This document shows, piece by piece, positions 43,292 to 52,900 of a DNA stretch of 64,000 nucleotides. Where the stretch lies: positions 124,001 through 188,000 of the forward strand of contig NZ_AUHF01000007.1 of assembly GCF_000423045.1 (NCBI RefSeq), written 5' to 3'. Every line of letters begins with the position of its first letter. The stretch's first letter is position 1. The position numbers and the translations under genes are program-made. The notes beneath the pieces were generated by a model that saw nothing but the letters and a program-made list of their open reading frames with translations, did not search any database and was not told the DNA's origin. This DNA is from Christiangramia portivictoriae DSM 23547. Its GTDB lineage: Bacteria > Bacteroidota > Bacteroidia > Flavobacteriales > Flavobacteriaceae.

Positions 43292-44032
43292 ATGAAAAAG
43301 ATGAATGAAAAGGATCGGGTAGCAGTCGTCACTGGAGCCAGTAGCGGCATTGGTAAGGCAATCGCCATAAAGTTATCAAAAGAGAATTACAAGGTTGTGC
43401 TGGCCAGCAGAAGCGTGCCGGAAATGAAGAAAATCCAGGAAGAGCTCTCTGGCGACTCCATGGTCGTGGAACTGGACGTAACCAGTACAGAAAGTGTTAC
43501 CAAAGCATTTGGCAAAGTGGATGAAAAATATGGCAGAATAGATATCCTGGTAAATTCTGCCGGAATTATGCCGCTCACCTATCTTAAAAACAGACATCTG
43601 GATGAGTGGCTGTCTACTATTGAAGTGAATGTGCAGGGAACGCTTAGATGTATTTATTCTGTGCTGCCGCTTATGAAAAACCAGGCAGATGGTCATATAG
43701 TGAATATCGCCAGCGTGGACGGTAAAGAGATTTTTGCAGGTGGCGCCATTTACGGAGCATCAAAAGCGGCGATCATCGAACTTAGCAAAGCGATGAGAAT
43801 GGAACTTTCTCCAGAATTCAACATTCGCGTGACTGCGGTAGAACCAGGAACAGTGGATACGAACCTTAGAGATGGTATCACAGATACTGAACTCCTCGAA
43901 GACAAGAACTACGGCGGCGACGAACCAATGCTAGATCCTGGATGCATTGCTGATGCCGTGTATTATGCAGTTTCACAACCTGCATCTGTAAACGTAAATG
44001 AACTGCTGGTCAAACCTACCGGAAAAGCATAA
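43292..44032 (+). CDS. Short-chain dehydrogenase/reductase
   Basis: About 246 residues of a classical SDR: the nucleotide-binding TGASSGIG, then NSAG, and the catalytic Ser (NIASVDG), Tyr and Lys (YGASK). The frame is open up to a TTG at 43274, but the ATG at 43292 (MKKMNEKDR) or the next at 43301 is more likely. Substrate is unknown. The small membrane gene downstream follows after 27 bases and may be co-transcribed. Confidence 0.9.
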   Translation: MKKMNEKDRVAVVTGASSGIGKAIAIKLSKENYKVVLASRSVPEMKKIQEELSGDSMVVELDVTSTESVTKAFGKVDEKYGRIDILVNSAGIMPLTYLKNRHLDEWLSTIEVNVQGTLRCIYSVLPLMKNQADGHIVNIASVDGKEIFAGGAIYGASKAAIIELSKAMRMELSPEFNIRVTAVEPGTVDTNLRDGITDTELLEDKNYGGDEPMLDPGCIADAVYYAVSQPASVNVNELLVKPTGKA

Positions 44033-44059
44033 AATTATAACTAACTAAAACTTAAGAAA

Positions 44060-44302
44060 ATGGGAATTGGACATGTAATGAAATTGGGAACTAAATTTCT
44101 AATTAGAGGAATTATCTATAAATCGGGTAAAAAGGCCGCGATCAAAGGCGGGAAAGTAGGAATTGGAATTTTTTCTGTTCTTTATGCCGGTTATATGGCG
44201 TACACGCTTCATAATCTTAGAAAGGAAAGCATCGAGGAACAGAAGCAATTAGGTGAGGACAGAGGCTGGGATCGTAAGACCGTAGAAGAACACAAGGACT
44301 AA
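44060..44302 (+). CDS. Small one-helix membrane protein
   Basis: An 80-residue protein: a basic glycine-rich N-terminus, one membrane helix at about residues 34-53 and a charged C-terminus. No family recognised. It follows the short-chain dehydrogenase by 27 bases on the same strand, and a terminator lies about 40 bases downstream, so it is the last gene of a two-gene unit. Confidence 0.6.
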   Translation: MGIGHVMKLGTKFLIRGIIYKSGKKAAIKGGKVGIGIFSVLYAGYMAYTLHNLRKESIEEQKQLGEDRGWDRKTVEEHKD

Positions 44303-44340
44303 CACGCATCCATAAAAAACGGGCGAGTAAATTTTAGAAA

Positions 44341-44386
44341 TCTCAGTATTCAGTTTTATATAGGAAATTGAATATTGAGATTTTTT
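44341..44386 (+). terminator. Terminator after the SDR pair
   Basis: Arms TCTCAGTATTCA and TGAATATTGAGA (one mismatch) followed by TTTTTT. It closes the plus-strand unit; the following 180 bases up to the convergent dsbD end show no gene. Confidence 0.8.
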
Positions 44387-44570
44387 CATTTAGCGCTTTG
44401 AACAAATCTGTTTTCACACATTCTAATAAAGCAACGTTTTTGCTTCACTTCGGAAGAATCTAATTTCATTTTCAGGTTTAGTAAGCCTCAAACAAAAACT
44501 CAGATAGGTGCGATAAGATTAAAGAGTTACCGAAATATTATTAAAAACGAAACTTTGCGAAAAACTATAC

Positions 44571-46568
44571 TTACTGAAAAATGGAAGAGGAGTTTTCAAT
44601 CAGAATTTCCGACTTCTCATCATTACTGAAATTTTTCACCCCGTTCTTCAACCACTGCAAATATTTCTCAGCATCTGGTTCATAGGCAATGGGATCATTC
44701 AACTTGTTTCCTTCATTGTCGAGCAGCACATAATAAGGTTGTGCATTTGCCTGGTAGTTTGTGATCTGAAAATCACTCCATTTATTTCCAATAGTTTCAA
44801 TTTCCTTTCCTGTAGCTTCAGAAACATATTGTTCATTCTCGGGAAGATCTCGTTGATCATCCACGTATAGTGAGATCAATACGATCTCATTCTGAAGCAA
44901 ATTTAACACTTCATCTTCGCTCCACACTCTTTCTTCCATCTTTCTACAATTCACGCAGGCATGTCCGGTAAAATCAAGAAGAACTGGTAGATTTTGTTTT
45001 TTTGCCCAGGCCATTCCCTGTTCATAATCATGAAAACTTACCAGGTCATGTGGTCCATAATCGGCTCCTTCAGGAAGGTTAGCATTCACGTTCGAATTGA
45101 TACCTCCGGCACTTCCAATGCCATCAGGTGATTCACTGTACTGCAAGGGTGGAGGAAATCCACTAATGATTTTGAGAGGTGCTCCCCATAAGCCCGGGAT
45201 CAGGTAAATGGTGAACGTAAGAACTATGATCCCTAATAATAATCTTCCAACAGAAATAAATTCCAGAGGAGAATCATGTGGCAGACGGATTTTTCCGAAG
45301 AGATACAAAGCGAGAACAGCAAAAATCGCAATCCAGATCGCCAGAAAAACTTCTCTTTCCAGCAAGTGTAGCTGCAAAACAAGGTCGGCATTCGACAGGA
45401 ATTTAAAGGCCAGTGCGAGTTCCAGGAATCCCAGCACCACCTTGACCGTATTCAACCATCCACCAGATTTCGGCAAACTGTTCATCCAGCCAGGGAAGGC
45501 CGCGAACAGTGCAAAAGGCAGGGCTATTGCCAGCGAAAACCCCAGCATTCCTATAATTGGTGCGATACCTCCTTTGGAAGCTGCTTCTACTAATAAAGTT
45601 CCCACGATTGGACCTGTACATGAGAATGAAACGATGGCCAGGGCCAATGCCATAAAGAATATTCCTACTAAACCACCTCTGTCTGCTTTAGAATCAATTT
45701 TGGTTCCCCAGCTACTTGGCAAAACGATTTCAAAAGCCCCCATGAAGGACATGGCGAAAATTACCAGAAGTATAAAGAAAATGAGGTTAAACCACACGTT
45801 GGTGGATAAAGCATTCAGGCTGTCCGCTCCAAAAATCAAGGTTACCAGTGAACCCAGAAGTACATAAATAACCACGATGGATATTCCGTAGAAAATAGCA
45901 TTCCTGATTCCCGCTGCACGTGATTTTGACTGTTTGGTAAAAAAACTAACGGTCATGGGGATCATTGGAAACACACATGGAGTTAGCAACGCAGCAAATC
46001 CAGAGAGAAATGCAATGATAAAAATGCCCCAGAACGAACGCTGGTCTTCGGTTTTAGGAGCACCTTTCTCTTCAGTTTCCAGCTTTGCCGGAGTACTATC
46101 TTCCTTTAGCTGAAAAGTAAATTTCCTGGAATCGAAAATACAGGCTTCATCATCGCAAGCCTGGTATTCAATTTTGGCAATTATGCTTGTTAAACTGGAA
46201 TCTGTTACCCTAACTCGCTGAGTGAATGTTGCCTGATCCAGAAAATAGCTTAGATCTGTCTCAAAAACCTTGTCAAATTCAGTAATAGATTCACTTTCCC
46301 TGGTTTCGTTTACCAATTCATACCCGGCATTCAGATCTTCAAAAGTAAAAACTGTAGAATTTACAGCTCCTTCAGGTTGAGTTTGGGAGTATAAATGCCA
46401 TTTATCCTGTATACTAGCCTCAAAAATGAGGTCATATTTATTCTCTGAAACTTTTTCAACTTCAGAAGTCCACTTTACAGGTTCCTGGATCTGAGCGGTA
46501 GCGCCCAGGCTAATAAACAAACAGCATAAAAAAAGACCTTTCGAAAAATGTCTTAGGGAAGTATACAT
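44571..46568 (-). CDS. dsbD: DsbD-like thiol:disulfide reductase
   Basis: A 665-residue protein that passes electrons from cytosolic thioredoxin to the periplasm. It has a signal peptide (1-26, GATAQ), an N-terminal DsbD-alpha-like domain (about 30-140) with Cys pair CDDEACIF, a transmembrane core of about eight helices (about 180-460, with CVFPM and SFSCTGP) and a C-terminal thioredoxin-like domain with CVNC near residue 540. I start at the internal Met that begins the signal peptide; 12 codons upstream seem untranslated. Confidence 0.9.
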   Translation of the reverse strand: MYTSLRHFSKGLFLCCLFISLGATAQIQEPVKWTSEVEKVSENKYDLIFEASIQDKWHLYSQTQPEGAVNSTVFTFEDLNAGYELVNETRESESITEFDKVFETDLSYFLDQATFTQRVRVTDSSLTSIIAKIEYQACDDEACIFDSRKFTFQLKEDSTPAKLETEEKGAPKTEDQRSFWGIFIIAFLSGFAALLTPCVFPMIPMTVSFFTKQSKSRAAGIRNAIFYGISIVVIYVLLGSLVTLIFGADSLNALSTNVWFNLIFFILLVIFAMSFMGAFEIVLPSSWGTKIDSKADRGGLVGIFFMALALAIVSFSCTGPIVGTLLVEAASKGGIAPIIGMLGFSLAIALPFALFAAFPGWMNSLPKSGGWLNTVKVVLGFLELALAFKFLSNADLVLQLHLLEREVFLAIWIAIFAVLALYLFGKIRLPHDSPLEFISVGRLLLGIIVLTFTIYLIPGLWGAPLKIISGFPPPLQYSESPDGIGSAGGINSNVNANLPEGADYGPHDLVSFHDYEQGMAWAKKQNLPVLLDFTGHACVNCRKMEERVWSEDEVLNLLQNEIVLISLYVDDQRDLPENEQYVSEATGKEIETIGNKWSDFQITNYQANAQPYYVLLDNEGNKLNDPIAYEPDAEKYLQWLKNGVKNFSNDEKSEILIENSSSIFQ

Positions 46569-46826
46569 ATAGACTGCGTCTTTTAAATATTGAAATGGCT
46601 TCAAAAATAATCAATTTAAGCTGATTGTAGCTCCTGTTAAATGAGCATTCCAGATTCATTAATCAGGTAGCTATTTTTAAGCCATAAGACTATCTGTGTC
46701 GTAATAATTTGCGCGCACTAACTTAATTCTCATTGTTTTTTCAAGTCCATTACAGCATTGAGTTGAACTCTGATAAATGGAATTTTATCAATACTGAACT
46801 TAAGACAAACTACCTCGGGCAGGCGC

Positions 46827-48023
46827 CTATAATACAGGAATAAGAATACTAATTTTAGTGCCTTTGTTGACTTCTGAAGCAATTTTCATGGAGCCTCCCA
46901 GTTCATGCACCAGCTCATTGACCAGTTTTAAACCAAGTCCGAAACCTTTTTCACCTCCTGTTCCTGAGGATAATTCTGAAACATCTTCAAAATAGTTCTC
47001 TAGTGCCTTGCTACTCATTCCCTTACCATTGTCCTGCACCAGAACTTCCAGCTGTTTTCCGGTTTCCGTATTCACAAAATCCATATGCACCTCTATACGG
47101 CCACCGGCGGGAGTGAATTTTATCGAATTGGAGATCAGGTTGCCGAATATGGAAAGAACCCGTCTTCTACTAAACTTAAGCTGATCCTTCTCACGATTTA
47201 CGAAAACTTTGAAATCAAGGTTCTTGGATTTGGCTGGTAAATCATAAAGTTGCAGCAGCCGCTCCTGCAGATCAGCCATATTTATTTTCCTGCTTGCTTG
47301 CATTTCCTGATCTCGGCCACTATTGAGAATTTCATCGGTAAGATCTATAATGCCTTTTCCAGAATTTTTGATAAGAGTAAAATACTCTCTCATTTCATCT
47401 GCAGATAGATCTTCATCTTCTACAGACTCAGCAAGACCCGCGATTCCATGTACCGGACCTCTAACATCATGAGCGACCTGGTTTTTTATTCGAACAGTTT
47501 CAGAAAGTGTATACAGAGTTTCATTTAATTTTCTTCTGTGTTCCAGCTTATGTACAATTTCCCGGGCGATCACAGCGAGCGCCAGCTTCTTATCTTCTCC
47601 TATCTGCTGTTGCTTCGTGTCCAGCATACATAAAGAACCAACATTCTCGCCTGAGCTCAGGGTAAGTGGCATTCCCAGGTAATAGCGGTAAGCTTCCTCA
47701 CCTACCACATAAGGTTTGTCCCTGAACCGCTCATCGAGATCAAGTCTTTGTACTTCCATAAAACTATTGGACCGTATGGTATACGCGCAAATAGAGTTCT
47801 CCTTTGCAATACGCTTAGGATCCTCTTCAACTGCTGAAAGCGTCCATTGTGAATAATTATCTATAAGGTTCACTACAGATACTTCAGTTCCGGCGATATG
47901 CCCGGCAAGTTCCATCAAACTCTTGAACTGTTCTCTTAGCTCGTAGAGATCGAGATCAAATTCACTTAGTTTCTTTATTCGTAGGTATTCCTTCTGAAGA
48001 TTTTCTGCTTTCGTTGTACTCAT
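46827..48023 (-). CDS. GAF-domain sensor histidine kinase
   Basis: A 398-residue soluble kinase: a GAF domain (about 30-155), a phospho-acceptor helix with QVAHDVRGP (His185) and an HATPase domain with N box NLISNSIKF, G1 QDNGKGM and G2 FGLGLKL. No membrane segment, so it senses a cytosolic signal; no response regulator is nearby. The frame extends 36 codons upstream, but a -7-like TATCTTAG lies there and I start at the ATG giving MSTTKAENL. Confidence 0.88.
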   Translation of the reverse strand: MSTTKAENLQKEYLRIKKLSEFDLDLYELREQFKSLMELAGHIAGTEVSVVNLIDNYSQWTLSAVEEDPKRIAKENSICAYTIRSNSFMEVQRLDLDERFRDKPYVVGEEAYRYYLGMPLTLSSGENVGSLCMLDTKQQQIGEDKKLALAVIAREIVHKLEHRRKLNETLYTLSETVRIKNQVAHDVRGPVHGIAGLAESVEDEDLSADEMREYFTLIKNSGKGIIDLTDEILNSGRDQEMQASRKINMADLQERLLQLYDLPAKSKNLDFKVFVNREKDQLKFSRRRVLSIFGNLISNSIKFTPAGGRIEVHMDFVNTETGKQLEVLVQDNGKGMSSKALENYFEDVSELSSGTGGEKGFGLGLKLVNELVHELGGSMKIASEVNKGTKISILIPVL

Positions 48024-48110
48024 AGATAAATTTTCGGCTGCTAAGATAGGGGAATCCTGCAGACCAACTCCTATGACTGCATAAATGTGATTACAGCAGC
48101 GCCCAAAAAC

Positions 48111-48144
48111 AAAAAAGCCTTCTTCCACCAAGTGGAAAAAAGCT
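48111..48144 (-). terminator. Second hairpin terminator between tRNA-Asp and the kinase
   Basis: Minus strand: AGCTTTTTTCCAC, loop TTG, GTGGAAGAAGGCT (13 pairs with two G-T pairs), then TTTTTT. It lies 100 bases beyond the tRNA-Asp terminator with no gene between. Either a backup terminator or the end of an unseen short transcript. Confidence 0.7.
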
Positions 48145-48246
48145 TTTCATTGGTTAACCGTGAATCCACACAACAAGGATTATAAGACGGTCAACTACAC
48201 ATTCCCCTCTCAGGGAACAAAAACAACACAACTAATCTTTAGCGCC

Positions 48247-48273
48247 AAAAAAAGCCCCCCGTATAGAGGAGCT
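48247..48273 (-). terminator. Terminator after tRNA-Asp
   Basis: Minus strand: AGCTCCT, short loop, GGGGGCT, then a run of T (A run at 48247-48253). About 15 bases after the tRNA 3' end. Confidence 0.75.
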
Positions 48274-48287
48274 TTTTTGCAACTTTG

Positions 48288-48361
48288 CGGTCTGGACGAG
48301 ACTCGAACTCGCGACCCCCTGCGTGACAGGCAGGTATTCTAACCAACTGAACTACCAGACC
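48288..48361 (-). tRNA. tRNA-Asp (GTC)
   Basis: A 74-base cloverleaf with acceptor GGTCTGG/CCAGACC, discriminator G73, anticodon loop CTGTCAC (anticodon GTC) and T-loop GAGTTCGAGTCTC. CCA is not encoded. A perfect promoter lies upstream and a terminator downstream. Confidence 0.95.
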
Positions 48362-48379
48362 GTTGCGTTATTGCGAGGG

Positions 48380-48410
48380 CAAATATACGTCCCTTTTTAG
48401 ATTGAGCAAA
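48380..48410 (-). promoter_or_regulatory. Promoter of tRNA-Asp
   Basis: Minus strand: TTTG (48407-48410), exactly 19 bases, TATATTTG (48380-48387). A perfect match to the Bacteroidota consensus and the best example in the window. Confidence 0.85.
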
Positions 48411-48447
48411 CGTTTTTTTGAGTTTTTTAAAAATAATATTTCCATAA

Positions 48448-49377
48448 CTATCCAAACTTTTGTTTCTCAAGCAAATAGGCCGTCAAAATATTTTCAAAGT
48501 TTTTATGAATATCTGCAGCCACATACCTAATGCGGTATTTGGCACATTGCATTTTTAAGTTTTCCAGGTAATTTTTGACTTCCTCCCGGTAAGTATTTCG
48601 AATATTCTCAGAATATAGATCTATCTGAGCTCCCGATTCCACATCTGTAAATCTACGCGGACTATTCTCAAAATCGAATTCGAGTTCCTTTTTTTGATCC
48701 ATTACATGAAAAAGTACGATTTCATGCCTGTTATACTTTAAATGCCTTAAAGCTTCGAACAGCTTCTCTTCCTCTGTATCTTCCTGAAACATGTCTGTAA
48801 AGAGAAAAACTAAACTTCTGCGCTTCAGCTTTTCAGCGATTTGATGTAAATACGTATAGGTATCAGTAGAACTTCGTGGTCTTTTAGCTTTCAGAAGATC
48901 GTCAAATTTATTGAGCAACATATGATGATGTCGTTCTCCAGTTCTTTCCGGCGCATAGAATTCAAACTCGTCACTATAAACACTAGCTCCAACCGCATCG
49001 CGCTGTCTTTTCAAAATCTCCATAAGACAGGCTGAAGCCAGCACAGAGAAGCCGATCTTATTCAGGTGATGCCTGTTCTGCTTTTCGATCCTGGGATAAT
49101 GCATGGATGCTGAATTATCGATAATTAAATGACAACGCAGGTTAGTTTCCTCTTCATAGCGCCGGGTATACAGTTTCTCAGACTTCGCGAACAATTTCCA
49201 GTCAATATGCCGGGTACTCTCTCCATTATTATAGATCTTATGTTCTGCAAACTCTGCTGAGAATCCATGAAACGGACTCTTATGCATCCCTGAAATATAA
49301 CCTTCAACCACCTGTTTGGCCAAAAGGTCAAGGTTTAAAAAACCTCCGGTGTTATGCAGCTCCTTCTTAATTTTCAT
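48448..49377 (-). CDS. DUF58 family protein
   Basis: A 309-residue soluble protein of the DUF58 family, which is built on a von Willebrand A-type fold. The MIDAS-like metal motif is in IIDNSASM. The family mark RHIDWKLFAKSEKLYTR is present. DUF58 proteins usually work with MoxR ATPases in assembly tasks, but none is encoded here. I start at the ATG giving MKIKKELHN; the frame runs up to a TTG beside the thioredoxin terminator. Confidence 0.88.
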   Translation of the reverse strand: MKIKKELHNTGGFLNLDLLAKQVVEGYISGMHKSPFHGFSAEFAEHKIYNNGESTRHIDWKLFAKSEKLYTRRYEEETNLRCHLIIDNSASMHYPRIEKQNRHHLNKIGFSVLASACLMEILKRQRDAVGASVYSDEFEFYAPERTGERHHHMLLNKFDDLLKAKRPRSSTDTYTYLHQIAEKLKRRSLVFLFTDMFQEDTEEEKLFEALRHLKYNRHEIVLFHVMDQKKELEFDFENSPRRFTDVESGAQIDLYSENIRNTYREEVKNYLENLKMQCAKYRIRYVAADIHKNFENILTAYLLEKQKFG

Positions 49378-49408
49378 TGCAGTCTGAAAGTAGGCATAGT
49401 TTTGCAAT

Positions 49409-49433
49409 AAAAAAAGCCCCGCGATTGCGAGGC
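49409..49433 (-). terminator. Terminator of trxA
   Basis: Minus strand: GCCTCGC, AATC, GCGGGGC (one G-T pair), then TTTTTTT. It lies 24 bases after the thioredoxin stop and directly before the DUF58 gene, which thus must have its own promoter or rely on readthrough. Confidence 0.85.
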
Positions 49434-49456
49434 TTCAGTATATTGATCATTGCTTA

Positions 49457-49774
49457 TTACAACAACTGGTCGATAGCATCAGCATAAGTTTGCTTTGGAG
49501 CAACACCTACCTGGCGACCTACCACTTCACCGTTTTGAAATACAAGTACGGTTGGGATATTTCGAACACCATACTTAGCAGCAAATTCCTGATTTGCATC
49601 TACATCAAGCTTACCAACAACAGCTTTCCCATCATATTCAGAGCTAATCTCATCGATGATTGGTCCAACCATTCTACAAGGTCCACACCATGCAGCCCAG
49701 AAGTCCACCATTACCGGCTTATCACTTTTTAGTACTTGTTCTTCGAAATTCGCATCGGTTATTTCAATAGCCAT
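49457..49774 (-). CDS. trxA: Thioredoxin
   Basis: A 105-residue thioredoxin with active site WCGPC (Cys30, Cys33), the cis-proline segment RNIPTVLVF and normal length. A cytosolic dithiol reductase, possible electron donor to the DsbD-like protein encoded 3 kb away. It is followed by its own terminator, so it is a single-gene unit. Confidence 0.96.
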   Translation of the reverse strand: MAIEITDANFEEQVLKSDKPVMVDFWAAWCGPCRMVGPIIDEISSEYDGKAVVGKLDVDANQEFAAKYGVRNIPTVLVFQNGEVVGRQVGVAPKQTYADAIDQLL

Positions 49775-49891
49775 AATATCTTTAATTTTATTTGTTTAAT
49801 ATTCGATTCGTAAAAGTAGTCAATAATATAAAGAATCCTTACAGGCTCTATATTGCATTTGACTATAAGTATATTGTCTGGTTTTATAAGG

Positions 49892-49958
49892 GAGCCTCAC
49901 GCTTGTCGCGTGACCGCGCTTTCGGCGCTACACGGTAGCTTGCCTCAATCGCTGGCTC
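49892..49958. repeat. GC-rich structured intergenic element
   Basis: Between dnaE and trxA (convergent in neither sense; both minus) lies a stretch richer in G and C than its AT-rich flanks. It contains TCACGC/GCGTGA (49897-49902/49908-49913) and GCGC/GCGC around TTTCG (49916-49928), enclosed by GAGCC/GGCTC (49892-49896/49954-49958). This nested plan resembles REP or MITE-type elements. It has no frame of note and no T run, so it does not look like an ordinary terminator. Confidence 0.45.
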
Positions 49959-49978
49959 AAAAACTCAAAAATACGAAT

Positions 49979-52900
49979 CTAATTCAATTTATACATATAC
50001 TGTTCTTTCTCAAGCTCCTCGATGAGTTCCTGGGAGATCTGCACTTTTCGTTTACGACTGGGCATTTTAAGTTTTACCTGCTCTGCCATATCATACACTA
50101 TAAATTGTAATTGACAATCTCCTTTATGCGTGTTGAAAGTTTCGTTAAGCCACTGGATCTTTTCAGCTTTCAAATCCTGAACGTCAAGCTGGATAGTTAG
50201 TTTCTTCGCATTCTTATCCATGATATCATGCAGCAAACTAATATCCCGAAACTGTATTCTTGGCTCTCCTTTCTTGCCTGTATCTTTATTGGTCCAGCCC
50301 TCCTTAACAAATATCTTTAGATGAATAAAATTGTTAGGAACAAAGAAATGCTTCATTCGCAGGTATTCCTCTCCAAATATTTTGAACTCGTAGGACTCAT
50401 CGTAATCCTCTACCGTAAATATTGCCCAACCCTTGCCATTTTTGGAAACCCGGTGTTGAACATCCACTACTACACAGCCAATGGTTAGTTCTCTGTTCAC
50501 AATGTTTTCCAGTTCCCGGCAATCTGATAGTTTACCATTGCAGAAATAGCTCATTTCTATTCTAAAGTCATCCAGTGGATGACCAGAAATATAAATTCCA
50601 ACCACTTCCTTTTCTCTTCGTAACTTCTCCATAGTTCCCCATTCACTACAAGGTGGAACTTCCGGCTCTGGAATCTGCACATCGCTTGCTTCCCCAAACA
50701 GACTTACCTGGGAGGAATTCTGACTCTCCTGGAATTTCTGAGCATACTTCACTACCTTTTCCAGGAAACTCATCCCGTTGCCATCGTCATGAAAATACTG
50801 AGCCCGGTGCGTGCCACCAAATCCATCGAATCCTCCGGCGAGGGCAAGATTTTCAAAAGCTTTTTTATTCGCAGCTCGAAGATCTATCCTTTTAGCCATG
50901 TCGAAAATAGAACGATATGGACCTTCCTTAGATTTACGGTTTTCTACAATGGTAGCAACTGCTCCAGATCCAACACCTTTGATGGCACCCATTCCAAATC
51001 TTACTGCGTTCTCTTTATTTACAGAGAACTTGTAATAGGATTCATTCACATCAGGTCCAAGAACATTCAGTTTCATTCTTTTGCATTCTTCCATAAAGAA
51101 AGTGACCTGCTTGATGTCATTCATATTATTAGATAGCACTGCTGCCATATATTCCGCAGGATAATGCGCTTTTAAATAAGCGGTTTGGTAGGCGATCCAG
51201 GCATAACAGGTAGAGTGAGATTTGTTGAACGCGTATGACGCAAAGGCTTCCCAGTCTTTCCAAATTTTCTCCAGCACCTCGGCCGGGTGACCTTTCGCAT
51301 TCCCGCCATCAATAAATTTCGGTTTTAATTGCGCCAGTAAGGCAACCAGTTTTTTTCCCATCGCCTTTCGTAGCATATCAGCTTCACCCTTACTAAATCC
51401 TGCCAGCTTCTGGGATAGCAGCATTACTTGCTCCTGGTATACGGTAATCCCGTAAGTTTCTTCGAGATATTCTTCCATCTCCGGCAGGTCATAGGAAATT
51501 TCTTCATCTCCATGCTTCCTGGCAATGAAACTTGGAATATATTCCATTGGCCCGGGTCTGTAAAGAGCATTCATCGCGATAAGATCATCGAAAACGGTTG
51601 GCTTTAGGGCCTGCATGTGTTTTTGCATACCCGGAGATTCATACTGGAATATCCCAACAGTTTCTCCTCGCTGGAATAATTTATAGGTTTCTTCATCGTC
51701 TAGCGGGAAACTATCTGGATCAAGATCTATATCATGCCGGCCTTTAACGATCTTCACGGTATCCTTGATTAGCGTCAAAGTTTTGAGCCCCAGGAAATCC
51801 ATTTTTAGAAGTCCGGCACTTTCTACTACAGAGTTATCGAACTGCGTGACATAAAGCTCCGAATCTTTAGCTACGGAAACCGGTACATAATTGGTAATAT
51901 CGCCGGGAGTAATAATCACCCCGCAGGCGTGAATCCCTGTATTTCTAACCGAACCTTCGAGGATTCTGGCCTGGTTCACAGTTTCTGATTCCAGGTCGTC
52001 TCCTTCAGCAATATTTAGAAGCTCATTGATTTTCTCAATTTCATCTCCACGAAATTTAGACCGAATGGTCTTCTCATCCATGGCAAACAATTTTCCAAGC
52101 TTCGTATTCGGAATAAGTTTCGCGATCCTGTCTGAATCCATAAGCGGCAGATCCAATACCCTTGCGGTATCACGAATGGAGGATTTTGCGGCCATGGTTC
52201 CGTAGGTGATGATCTGCGCCACCTGGTTCGCACCATATTTTTCTATTACATAATCCATGACCCGACTTCGTCCTTCATCATCGAAATCAATATCAATATC
52301 GGGCATACTTACACGATCCGGGTTCAGGAATCTCTCAAAAAGCAGATCATACTTGATAGGATCTATATTGGTGATCCATAAACAATAAGCTACTACAGAT
52401 CCCGCAGCAGACCCACGACCAGGTCCCACCGAAACACCCATGGCACGGGCGGCTCTTATAAAATCTTCCACAATAAGGAAATAACCCGGATAACCGGTGT
52501 TTTCGATGACCGACAGCTCAAAATTGAGACGCTCTTCTATTTCAGGAGTTATCTCTGGATATCTTTTTCTAGCTCCTTCAAAAGTGATGTGCTTTAAGAA
52601 AGCATTTTCCCCTCGCTTCCCTCCATCTACAAGATCTTCTTCGCTCTGAAACTCTTCTGGAATCTCAAATGCCGGAAGTAAAACGTCTCTTGCCAGTTCA
52701 AAAGGTTCAATTTTATCTACGATTTCCTGGATATTACTAATCGCATCGGGAAGATCCTTAAACAGTTTCTTCATTTCATCCCCGGACTTGAAGTAGTATT
52801 CTGTGTTAGGCAAACCATAACGATATCCTCTACCCCTACCAATAGGAGTGGATTGTTTCTCCCCGTCTTTTACACATAATAAAATATCATGCGCGTTGGC

